A stretch of DNA of 39,295 nucleotides from the NCBI GenBank assembly GCA_002551355.1, contig NTHE01000040.1:74120-113414 (forward strand), read 5' to 3'. The notes beneath the pieces are model-generated. The model saw only the letters and a program-made list of their open reading frames with translations. It did no database searches and was not told where the DNA came from. Shown here piece after piece: positions 13,656-21,107 of this stretch; the first letter of the stretch is position 1, and each line of letters starts with the position of its first letter. The DNA comes from Streptomyces sp. man185. GTDB lineage: Bacteria; Actinomycetota; Actinomycetes; Streptomycetales; Streptomycetaceae. A program made the position numbers and the translations under genes.

Positions 13656-14772
13656 CGCGACATCCGCTGGACCCTCCGGTGAACTGCGCGACCTGTTCCG
13701 CTCGTTGCCTCCCGAGGCCACCGGACGGGAGCTGTGGGAAGCCCTGGGCTCCGCGGGGCGCATCGCCTGGATGTTCCCCGACGGCGACGCCTCGGCCGGC
13801 GTCGTACCGGAACGGCTGGTCCGGGTCCTGGCCGCGGCGGGTGAACGGTTCTCCTTCGGCAGCACCATGTCCCTGTGCGTGCAGGCGGCCACCACTCTGC
13901 CGCTGCTCGCCTCCGACCCGGGCTCGGGCGCCACAGCACTGGCTCAGGCGCTGTCGGGGAAAGCGGTGATCGCTCTCGCGGCCACGGACACCGGTGCCGG
14001 ATCGGATCTGGCCTCCCTGAGCACCCGGGCCGACATCGGGGAGCACGGGATCCGGATCACCGGAGCCAAACGGTGGATCAACAACGCGGTGGACGCCGAT
14101 CATCTGCTGGTCCTGGCCCGCCACCGGCCGGGTCCGCACTTCACGAACTTCACCTGGTACCTGGTACCGGCCGACGCCCCCGGGGTGACGGTCCGCCCGA
14201 GCGACACGGAGCTGTTCGACGGGTCCGGCACCGGCGACATCGACCTGCACGATGTGCGGCTCGGCCCCGGCTCCCTCATCGGGCGGACAGGCATGGGCTT
14301 CCCGGCGTTCATCCGCCACATCGGTCCCGAGCGCCTGGCGGGCGCCATGTGGGCCGTCGAGCTGTGCCGGTCGACGCTCGACAGCACCCTGGCCTGGTTG
14401 CGTGCCCGGCCCCACGGTGACGGCACCCTGTGGGACCTCGACAGCGTGCGCCAGCGGTTCGCGGCCGGTCTGACGCAGGTGACGCAGCTGTCGGCACTGT
14501 GCGCGGGTCTGCGCGACCGCGTCGTCGACGGTCACGACAACACGGCCGCCGCTCTGCTCAAGGCAGCGGCCGGAACGACCGTCAACCAGGTGATGGATCT
14601 CTGCGGTCAACTGCAGGGCTCCCACGGCTTCTCGACCCTGGGCGTCCAACGACTGCGATCCCAGGCAGCCATCTTCGCCATCAGCGGCGGTGCCACCGAA
14701 GTCGTGCAGTCCATCGTGGCCGACAGCGCCCAGGACGAACTCGACCGCCTGCGTCTGCCCGACGGCGACTGA
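13648..14772 (+). CDS. Acyl-CoA dehydrogenase-like flavoprotein 2
   Basis: The protein has 374 residues. It shows better-conserved acyl-CoA dehydrogenase motifs than its neighbour: ALAATDTGAGSDLASL (equivalent to TEPGAGSD), GAKRWINNA (equivalent to GxKxWITNG), MGFPAFIRHIGPERL and the C-terminal GGATEVVQSIVAD (equivalent to GGTxEIxR). It should bind FAD and remove alpha/beta hydrogens from a thioester, here probably aminoacyl-ACP. The start is a TTG at 13648 with GGGAGG 7-12 nt upstream, overlapping the previous stop, so translation is coupled. The two genes together recall amino-acid desaturation modules in other clusters, but the exact product is not predictable. Confidence 0.88.
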   Translation: MSDATSAGPSGELRDLFRSLPPEATGRELWEALGSAGRIAWMFPDGDASAGVVPERLVRVLAAAGERFSFGSTMSLCVQAATTLPLLASDPGSGATALAQALSGKAVIALAATDTGAGSDLASLSTRADIGEHGIRITGAKRWINNAVDADHLLVLARHRPGPHFTNFTWYLVPADAPGVTVRPSDTELFDGSGTGDIDLHDVRLGPGSLIGRTGMGFPAFIRHIGPERLAGAMWAVELCRSTLDSTLAWLRARPHGDGTLWDLDSVRQRFAAGLTQVTQLSALCAGLRDRVVDGHDNTAAALLKAAAGTTVNQVMDLCGQLQGSHGFSTLGVQRLRSQAAIFAISGGATEVVQSIVADSAQDELDRLRLPDGD

Positions 14773-14826
14773 TGCCGTACCCGGCCCCGCCCGCCCTCCC
14801 CTTCCAACGGACCACGGAGCACTTCC

Positions 14827-16500
14827 ATGTGGATTCTCGGTGTCAACGCGCCCCCCACCGGCTGGCACGACACAGCCGCCTGCCTCGTCGACGCCGAGGG
14901 CGAGGTGATCGCCTTCTCCGAGGAGGAGCGCTGCAACCGGGTGCGTCACTCGCTGTACCGCAAGCCGCACCACGCCGCTCGCTTCTGCCTCGACCAGGCG
15001 GGCATCGCAGCGGCCGACATCGACGTCGTCGCCATCGGCTGGGATGTGGACCAGCTCTATCCCGGGCGTTTCGAGGACGACGCCGACTTCCTCGCCTTCG
15101 CCGTCGGGCTCGACTTCGGCGACCGGCTGCCGGAGGTGGTACGGGTACCGCATCACGCGGCACACGCGGCCTCCTCCTTCTACTCCTCGCCGTTCCGCAA
15201 GGCCGGGGTCCTCGTCGTCGACGGACACGGCGAGAACGAGTCGTCATCGATCTGGACCTTCGAGTACGGGGCCGAACCTCGCCCCGAGCGCACCTGGCCG
15301 CGCACCGCGTCCCTGGGCTACGCCTACGACGCGGCTTCCACCTGGCTCGGCTTCTCCTTCCTCAACGCGGGCAAGACCATGGGGCTCGCCGCCTACGGCC
15401 GGGCCCAGGGGCTGTCGGTCGAGACCCTGGTGGACATCGAGGCCGACGACTTCCGGCTCGCTGTCGGCCCGCTCGCGGAGAGCACCGGCCGTGCGAGCGC
15501 CACGGAGATCAAGGAACAGTACGACTTCATGGTCGCCGCCTGGCGCGACCGCTACGCGAAGATCGCCGGGGCGAGCGGGCCCACCCGGCCGGAGGCCCTC
15601 GCCGATGACCCCGGCGCGGTCCTCGTCGCGTACACCGCACAGCGCGTCGTGGAGGAAAGCGTCACCGCACTCGCGGCCATGACCCGCAAGATCTCCGGCA
15701 CCGACGCCCTGTGTCTGGCCGGTGGTGTGGCGCTGAACTGCAGCACCAACGGAATGCTGCCGGGCCCCCTCTACGTGCCGCCGGTGCCGCACGACGCCGG
15801 AGTCGCCCTGGGCGCCGCGTGGATGGTGAATCCGCCGCGACAGCACACGGGGCGGGCGCTGAACCCGTACCTCGGCACGGACATCGACGGCGCCGCCCAC
15901 GGTGCGCCGGCGTCACCGGACACCTCCGGCCTGGTCCGTACCGGCCTGGACATCGATGCCGTCACGGCGCTGCTGCTCGAAGGCCGCGTCGGCGCCGTGG
16001 CCCAGGGCCGGGCCGAAGTGGGCCCGCGTGCCCTGTGCCGCCGCTCCATCATCGCGATCCCCGACACGGCCGGAGTCACCGACCGGGTGAACCTCATCAA
16101 GGACCGTGAACAGTGGCGTCCGTTCGCCGGAGTGACCCGCCCCGGGTACGGCGCCGAGCTGTGGGAGCCGCAGGAGCACCTGAGCCGCTACATGCTCGGG
16201 GCCGCGAAAGCGACCGACCTCGGCCGGCGGACCGCCCCGGGGGTGGTCCATGTGGACGGGACGACCCGCCCCCAGGTACTGCACGGCGACGAGGCCCCGG
16301 CCGTGGGCGCCGTGCTGGACGCCCTGGAGGGGCAGGGCGTACCGCCGGTGCTGCTGAACACCTCGTTCAACGGCAGGGGCGAACCGGTCGTCAACACCCG
16401 CGGCGACGCCCTCGCCGCGTTCCGGTCGATGAACCTGGACTTCCTGGTGCTCGGCGACGAGCTGTTCGTCAAGAAGAACCCGGCCGAGGTGGCGCGATGA
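14827..16500 (+). CDS. Carbamoyltransferase, TobZ/NodU/CmcH family
   Basis: The protein has 557 residues, normal for the family. It has the N-terminal ATPase-like domain with ILGVNAPPTGWHDTAACLV, metal-binding HHAAHAASSFYSS (about 109-121), VVDGHGE and CLAGGVALNCSTNG. The C-terminal domain has GRAEVGPRALCRRSI (usually GPRALGxRS) and LLNTSFNGRGEP. It transfers a carbamoyl group from carbamoyl phosphate, through a carbamoyl-adenylate, usually to a hydroxyl. No sugar genes are present in the cluster, so the acceptor is more likely a hydroxyl on the peptide, such as a Thr or hydroxylated amino acid side chain. ATG preceded by GGAG at 14816-14819. Its stop overlaps the aminomutase start (ATGA). 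Confidence 0.92.
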   Translation: MWILGVNAPPTGWHDTAACLVDAEGEVIAFSEEERCNRVRHSLYRKPHHAARFCLDQAGIAAADIDVVAIGWDVDQLYPGRFEDDADFLAFAVGLDFGDRLPEVVRVPHHAAHAASSFYSSPFRKAGVLVVDGHGENESSSIWTFEYGAEPRPERTWPRTASLGYAYDAASTWLGFSFLNAGKTMGLAAYGRAQGLSVETLVDIEADDFRLAVGPLAESTGRASATEIKEQYDFMVAAWRDRYAKIAGASGPTRPEALADDPGAVLVAYTAQRVVEESVTALAAMTRKISGTDALCLAGGVALNCSTNGMLPGPLYVPPVPHDAGVALGAAWMVNPPRQHTGRALNPYLGTDIDGAAHGAPASPDTSGLVRTGLDIDAVTALLLEGRVGAVAQGRAEVGPRALCRRSIIAIPDTAGVTDRVNLIKDREQWRPFAGVTRPGYGAELWEPQEHLSRYMLGAAKATDLGRRTAPGVVHVDGTTRPQVLHGDEAPAVGAVLDALEGQGVPPVLLNTSFNGRGEPVVNTRGDALAAFRSMNLDFLVLGDELFVKKNPAEVAR

Positions 16501-17867
16501 CCACGCCTCTCATCACAGGCCCCGGCCCGCTCACCGCCGGGACCGTCCGGCCGCCGGGCGGGGAGCGCTTCCGGGCCTTCGGCCCGCGGCACATCGACGA
16601 GATCGCCGAGCGCTACGGACTCGACTCGGAGATACGCGAAACGGTGCGGCGGATCTCCCTCGTGCTGCCCTTCCGCGTCAACTCCTATGTCCTGGAACAC
16701 CTGATCGACTGGGATCGCGGCGTCGACGACCCGATATTCCAGCTGACCTTCCCGCAGAGCGGCATGCTGACGCGTGGGGACGAGCGCCGACTGGCCGCGC
16801 TGTCCGCCGATCCGGCGGACAAACTGCTGCTGCGGAAGGCCGTCACGGCCATCCGGGACCAGCTCAATCCGCACCCCTCGGGCCAGCAACAGCTCAATGT
16901 GCCCGAGCAGGACGGGGTCGCGCTGCCCGGGTTGCAGCACAAGTACCGGGAAACCGTGCTGTACTTCCCCAGCCAGGGGCAGACGTGCCACGCGTACTGC
17001 ACCTACTGCTTCCGCTGGGCTCAGTTCATCGGCGACGCCGACCTGCGCTTCGCCGCCCCCGACCCCTCCGGACTGATCGACTACCTCGGAACGCACCCCG
17101 ACGTCCAGGATGTCCTGGTGACCGGCGGCGACCCGATGGTGATGACGACGGAACGGCTGAGGACCCACCTGGAACCGCTGCTCGGCGTCGCGTCCGTCCG
17201 TACCGTCCGCATCGGCACCAAGTCGGTCGCCTACTGGCCCCAGCGGTTCGTCACCGACCAGGACGCCGACGACGTACTGCGTCTGTTCGCGAAGGTGGTG
17301 GAATCCGGCCGCCAGCTCGCGGTGATGGCGCACTTCAGCCATCCCTGCGAACTGGAGACGGACCTGGCGCAGGAGGCCCTGAGGCGGATTCGGAGCACCG
17401 GCGCGGTCGTCTACTGCCAGGCGCCCCTGATCGCGCACGTCAACGACGACGCGGAAGTGTGGGGCCGTCTGTGGCGTGCCGAACTGGCCGCTGGGGCTGT
17501 CCCGTACTACATGTTCGTCGAGCGGGACACCGGACCGCAGGAGTACTTCAAGGTTCCGCTGGCCCGTGCCGTGGAGATCTTCCAGGAGGCTTATCGGACG
17601 CTGCCCGGCCTCGCCCGCACCGTACGCGGACCGGTGATGTCCGCGACGCCGGGAAAGGTGGCCGTGGACGGGGTGGAAGAGACCCGGGACGGCCGCTGGT
17701 TCCGGCTGCGGATGCTTCAGGCTCGTGATCCCGCCCTGGTGGGGCGGCCGTTCAGGGCGCGATGGTCGGCCGACGCGGCGTGGCTGCACGAGCTGGAGAT
17801 CGATCCGCAGACACCGGTGGAGCTGCGTGCGGCGGTGCTCGGGCAGCTGCGGACCGAAGCCGCATGA
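16497..17867 (+). CDS. KamA-family radical SAM/PLP 2,3-aminomutase
   Basis: The protein has 456 residues. The N-terminal about 150 residues match the KamA lead domain. The radical SAM [4Fe-4S] motif is CHAYCTYC (about 164-171, CxxxCxxC), followed by VLVTGGDPM for SAM binding. The PLP lysine is probably in SATPGKVAV (about 386), where classical lysine 2,3-aminomutase has DAPGGGGK. The shortened loop and the change of the Asp that contacts the lysine side chain to Ser suggest a substrate other than lysine, or a different register. The family moves an alpha-amino group to the beta carbon, giving a beta-amino acid. It sits between the carbamoyltransferase and phosphopantetheinyl transferase genes, overlapping both by 4 nt. 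Confidence 0.88.
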   Translation: MTTPLITGPGPLTAGTVRPPGGERFRAFGPRHIDEIAERYGLDSEIRETVRRISLVLPFRVNSYVLEHLIDWDRGVDDPIFQLTFPQSGMLTRGDERRLAALSADPADKLLLRKAVTAIRDQLNPHPSGQQQLNVPEQDGVALPGLQHKYRETVLYFPSQGQTCHAYCTYCFRWAQFIGDADLRFAAPDPSGLIDYLGTHPDVQDVLVTGGDPMVMTTERLRTHLEPLLGVASVRTVRIGTKSVAYWPQRFVTDQDADDVLRLFAKVVESGRQLAVMAHFSHPCELETDLAQEALRRIRSTGAVVYCQAPLIAHVNDDAEVWGRLWRAELAAGAVPYYMFVERDTGPQEYFKVPLARAVEIFQEAYRTLPGLARTVRGPVMSATPGKVAVDGVEETRDGRWFRLRMLQARDPALVGRPFRARWSADAAWLHELEIDPQTPVELRAAVLGQLRTEAA

Positions 17868-18541
17868 CGAGGGCACGGGGGGCGGGGCCCGCGGGCTGGG
17901 AGGTCGCTTCCGGGGTGTGGCTCGCCGTGGCCGCGACGGAGGCGCTCGCACCCGGCGCGCACCGCGACGACGTGGCGCAGTCCCGCGGGATGCCTCCGTG
18001 GCGGGCCCGTGAGTTCTGCGCCGGGCGGGGCCTGGTGAGGAGCCTGCTCGCACGCGCCGCGGTGGCGGGCACGGGCGGGGGAGTCCGGCCCGCACCGGAC
18101 GTCCGCATCGTCCGGGACGCCGAGGGCAGACCCCTTCTGGAGGGCCATGCCGCAGTGCACCTGAGCGTGTCGCACGATGCCGGAACGGTGGCCGCCGCGG
18201 TGGCGTTCGGCCGCCCGGTCGGCGTCGATGTGCAGCACCCCGACGGGCGGATCGGAGCAGGTCTGGCGCGGCGCTGTCTGCGGAGCGGGGCGGCCCGGCT
18301 GAACGCCCTGCCCGCCGTGGAGGCGGCACGTGAACTGGCCTGGGTCTGGACCGCGCAGGAAGCCTGCGTGAAGGCGGCCGGCCAAGGACTCGCCGGCCGC
18401 CCCTGGGAGATCGACGTACCACTGGGCGCTCGGCAGGGCCGGTGGCGGCAGTACCGGTGGCTCAGCCTCCGTGATCTTGTCGCGACACCGCTCAGCTGCG
18501 CGTTCCCCGAACCCGGCCCGCAGGGCCGATGGGAAGGATGA
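17864..18541 (+). CDS. Sfp-type 4'-phosphopantetheinyl transferase
   Basis: The protein has 225 residues. It has the Sfp/AcpT motifs: RGLVRSLLARAAV, HLSVSHDAGTV, the Mg-binding GVDVQ (about 119-123) and WTAQEACVKAAGQGL (about 163-177), which carries the catalytic Glu and Lys. It attaches phosphopantetheine from CoA to the serines of the five carrier domains in the cluster. The motif normally F/W-[ST]-x-x-E matches apart from Ala. It is coupled to the aminomutase gene by ATGA overlap and lies 7 nt before the ligase gene, so it is made together with its carrier-protein targets. Confidence 0.9.
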   Translation: MTRARGAGPAGWEVASGVWLAVAATEALAPGAHRDDVAQSRGMPPWRAREFCAGRGLVRSLLARAAVAGTGGGVRPAPDVRIVRDAEGRPLLEGHAAVHLSVSHDAGTVAAAVAFGRPVGVDVQHPDGRIGAGLARRCLRSGAARLNALPAVEAARELAWVWTAQEACVKAAGQGLAGRPWEIDVPLGARQGRWRQYRWLSLRDLVATPLSCAFPEPGPQGRWEG

Positions 18542-18548
18542 CCGGCTG

Positions 18549-20081
18549 ATGACGAGCACGCACACGAGCCGCACACTGTACGACCGGTTCGCGTCGACGG
18601 TCGAGGCTCATCCGGGGGAGACCGCCCTGGAGGTGGCGGGCACGCGGCTGGACTACACAGGTCTGGCGGCCGGGGCGGAGCGGATCGCGGCCGGCCTGGT
18701 CCGGCGCCTGGGCGGCCGGGTGCCGCGCCGCGTGGGCCTGCTGGCGTCGCGGTCGGTGACGGCCTACGCCGGGTATCTCGCGGTACAGCGGCTGGGGGCC
18801 ACGGTGGTGCCGCTGGGGACCGCCTTCCCTGCGCGGCGCAACGGGCTCATCGCCGAGGCGGCAGGACTGGACGCGGTCCTCACGGACGGCAGTGGAGATC
18901 TCGCGGGGACCGGGGTGCCGGTGTGGGATCCCTCGGACGGGTCCGCGGGAGGCGCGGAGGGAAGAGACGCCGGGTCCGTGCCGCCCCCGTCCGATCCGCA
19001 CGCCATCGCCTACATCCTCTTCACCTCCGGGTCGACGGGCGCGCCCAAGGGCGTCCCGGTGAGTCACCGCAACGCCGGCGCCTATCTCGATCACATGATC
19101 CCGCGCTGGGACGCCGGCCCCGGCGCCCGTCTCTCCCAGACGTTCGACCTGACCTTCGACCCCTCAGTCTTCGACATGTTCGTCGCCTGGGGGTCCGGGG
19201 CCGCGCTGGTGGTGCCGACCCGTGACGAGGTGCTGGCCCCGGTGCGGTTCGTACGTGGACAGGGCATCACCCACTGGAACTCGGTGCCTTCCGTCATCAC
19301 GCTGGCGGACCGGCTGCGGGCGCTGGCGCCGGGCAGCATGCCGACCCTGAGGCACAGCCTCTTCTGCGGGGAACAACTGACCTACCGGCAGGCGAGGGCC
19401 TGGCGACGGGCCGCCCCGTCGAGCAGCGTGCACAACAGTTACGGGCCGACCGAACTCACCGTCACCTGCGCCACCTACCGACTGCCCGACGAGGAGGCCG
19501 AGTGGCCCCGCACCTCCAACGGGACGGTCCCGATCGGCTCACCGCACCCGGGTGTCGAAACGCTGCTGCACGAGGGGGAACTGTGCGTGCGGGGCCCCCA
19601 GCGTTTCGACGGCTACCTCGACGGCGCCGACGACGCGGGACGGTTCCTGACGCCCGGTCTCGTGCCGTACCGCTCGGCGGGGGAACTGACCCGGGAGCAC
19701 TGGTACCGCACCGGCGACCGGGTCGCCGAGGCGGGGAACGGTGTGCTGGTGCATCTGGGGCGCCTCGACCAGCAGGTCCAGGTGAACGGTTACCGCGTCG
19801 AACCGGGCGAGGTGGAGGCCGCGTTGCGCGAGCAGCCGGGCATCCTCGATGTCGTGGTCCTGGCCAAGGCCACGAGGAGTGGCCCGCGGCTGGTGGCCGG
19901 GTATGTGACGGACGGCGCGGAGGCGTCGCCCGGCACGGTGGACGCGGCGCTGCGGGAGCGGCTGCCCGCCTACATGGTTCCCCAGTCCCTGACCGCCCTC
20001 GACGCCCTGCCGCTGAACGCCAACGGAAAGGTCGACCGGTCGGCAGTGGCCGGACTTCTGGAACGTGAGGGAGAGGAATGA
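18549..20081 (+). CDS. Second stand-alone adenylation enzyme
   Basis: The protein has 510 residues and no carrier domain. It has A3 FTSGSTGAPKG (about 157-167), A4 DLTFDPSVFDMF, A5 NSYGPTELTVT, A7 YRTGDRV, A8 GRLDQQVQVNGYRVEPGEV and A10 NANGKVDR. My hand-read code is D-P-F-N-L-C-S-V-T-K, with no match that I know. The pocket Asp suggests an amino-acid substrate. It could load the beta-amino acid from the aminomutase, or the second carrier. It ends the rightward operon; a strong hairpin follows. GGAAGG lies upstream of the ATG. Confidence 0.85.
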   Translation: MTSTHTSRTLYDRFASTVEAHPGETALEVAGTRLDYTGLAAGAERIAAGLVRRLGGRVPRRVGLLASRSVTAYAGYLAVQRLGATVVPLGTAFPARRNGLIAEAAGLDAVLTDGSGDLAGTGVPVWDPSDGSAGGAEGRDAGSVPPPSDPHAIAYILFTSGSTGAPKGVPVSHRNAGAYLDHMIPRWDAGPGARLSQTFDLTFDPSVFDMFVAWGSGAALVVPTRDEVLAPVRFVRGQGITHWNSVPSVITLADRLRALAPGSMPTLRHSLFCGEQLTYRQARAWRRAAPSSSVHNSYGPTELTVTCATYRLPDEEAEWPRTSNGTVPIGSPHPGVETLLHEGELCVRGPQRFDGYLDGADDAGRFLTPGLVPYRSAGELTREHWYRTGDRVAEAGNGVLVHLGRLDQQVQVNGYRVEPGEVEAALREQPGILDVVVLAKATRSGPRLVAGYVTDGAEASPGTVDAALRERLPAYMVPQSLTALDALPLNANGKVDRSAVAGLLEREGEE

Positions 20082-20084
20082 GAA

Positions 20085-20144
20085 CCGGCCCCGAGGGGCC
20101 TCCCTGCGAGCAAAGAATGTCGCGAGGAGAGGCCCCGGGGCCGG
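20085..20144. terminator. Bidirectional terminator between ligase and thioesterase genes
   Basis: CCGGCCCCGAGGGGCCTC (20085-20102) pairs with GAGGCCCCGGGGCCGG (20129-20144) with a 2-nt bulge, around a 26-nt loop. It lies between converging genes and can end both transcripts. Confidence 0.8.
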
Positions 20145-20170
20145 CCTGAACCGAAGACCCGTCGGACCGT

Positions 20171-20920
20171 CTATTTCTCCGGAGAGCGAGATACGAGCCG
20201 GTCCGTGAGAAAAGCGAGCACATTGTTCTCCGGTGACCTGACGAAGAAATGTCCGCCGGAAAATTCGTGGTGCTCGAAAACGCTGCTCGTACAATCCCGC
20301 CAGCCGGTTATATCGGTGCCGTGCAAAGAGTCTTCCTTTCCGGTCAGTACGGTGATCGGGCAGTCCAGGAGAGGCCCCGGAGCGGCCCGGTAGGTCTCGA
20401 CGGCGGTGAGGTCCGCGCGCAGCGCGGGCAGTGAGAGCGCAGCAAGCTCGGGGTGGGCGAGAGCCTGCGCACTCGCTTCGTCGTGGCTCCTCGCCCAGTC
20501 GAGCAGCCCTTCATCGGGCAGCAGGCTCACGTCCTGCCGACGGCTGCCCCCAGGGGCGGCGCAGGCGGCGGCGAACATCTGCCTCGGCCCAGGAAAGCCC
20601 TGTTCACGAAGGGTGCGCGCGACTTCGAAGGCGACCAGGGAGCCCATGCTGTGACCGAAGAACACACAGGGAGGGCCGGCCGGTTCGGCAGCGACGGCGG
20701 CTGCCAGCGGGCCTGCGAGGCCGGTGATGCTGCGGGGCGGTTCCTCGCGCAGCCTGCTCTCCCGGCCCGGGTACTGGACGGCGCGGATCTCGATGTCCCG
20801 GGGCCCCGCATCCAGCCAGGAGCCGTAGGCCGAGGCCGATCCGCCCGCGTGCGGGAACAGGAACAGCCGGATCGCTGGATTCTCCAGGGGAATTCCGGTG
20901 AGCCAGGGTCGGGGATTCAC
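20171..20920 (-). CDS. Type II thioesterase
   Basis: The protein has 249 residues, the usual size for an external editing thioesterase. It has RLFLFPHAGGSASAY near the N-terminus, the nucleophile motif GHSMGS (Ser at about 90), an Asp in TGKEDSL and a catalytic His in SGGHFF (about 222). It removes wrong or stalled acyl groups from carrier domains, supporting the NRPS. No thioesterase domain is fused to the NRPS proteins, so it may also help release the product. The GTG at 20920 is chosen because GGAGG (20935-20931) lies 10 nt upstream; an in-frame ATG at 20965 has no clear ribosome-binding site. It is divergent from the NRPS operon. Confidence 0.92.
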   Translation of the reverse strand: MNPRPWLTGIPLENPAIRLFLFPHAGGSASAYGSWLDAGPRDIEIRAVQYPGRESRLREEPPRSITGLAGPLAAAVAAEPAGPPCVFFGHSMGSLVAFEVARTLREQGFPGPRQMFAAACAAPGGSRRQDVSLLPDEGLLDWARSHDEASAQALAHPELAALSLPALRADLTAVETYRAAPGPLLDCPITVLTGKEDSLHGTDITGWRDCTSSVFEHHEFSGGHFFVRSPENNVLAFLTDRLVSRSPEK

Positions 20921-21006
20921 TGGAAAATACCTCCAAAAGGGGCGGAAGGATGGCGATGGAGTCATCGGTGCGCGCCGATCATCCGTGCCTGATCAGGTAA
21001 TCATGC

Positions 21007-21036
21007 TTGACGGTCATCGGGAACTTTGACTAGCAT
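21007..21036 (+). promoter_or_regulatory. Promoter of the NRPS operon (TTGACG-18-TAGCAT)
   Basis: TTGACG (21007-21012) and TAGCAT (21031-21036) are separated by 18 bp in an AT-rich patch, matching the Streptomyces sigma-HrdB pattern. The predicted transcript start is near 21043. Confidence 0.6.
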
Positions 21037-21056
21037 TTCATTTATTGAAAATGCAA

Positions 21057-21071
21057 TTTCGCGATGCGGAA
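21057..21071 (-). promoter_or_regulatory. Operator-like motif, copy C (TTCCGCATCGCGAAA)
   Basis: Read leftward it shares the octamer TTCCGCAT with copies A and B and agrees at 12 of 15 positions. It lies about 20 bp after the NRPS promoter -10, in the untranslated leader, where a bound protein could block elongation. It is less symmetric than the other two copies. Confidence 0.4.
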
Positions 21072-21107
21072 AAAATGGCCGGGGATCGGCGAGGAAGAAG
21101 GGTGAGC

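Noticed and set aside
11025..20081. Identity with a streptothricin, viomycin or butirosin cluster
   Set aside because: The shared elements (aminomutase, carbamoyltransferase, BtrH-like, ACP) are outweighed by missing ones: no sugar or streptolidine genes, no capreomycidine genes, no aminoglycoside genes.
20921..20965. ATG at 20965 as thioesterase start
   Set aside because: No ribosome-binding site precedes it, while the GTG at 20920 has GGAGG at proper distance and similarity to thioesterases begins after it.
21045..21107. Upstream ATG starts (21045, 21051, 21075) for the first NRPS gene
   Set aside because: The stretch uses AT-rich codons (AAA, CAA, TTT, AGA) foreign to the gene and holds the promoter-proximal leader and motif copy C; the GTG at 21108 has a good ribosome-binding site. 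A leaderless start at 21045 remains a minor option.
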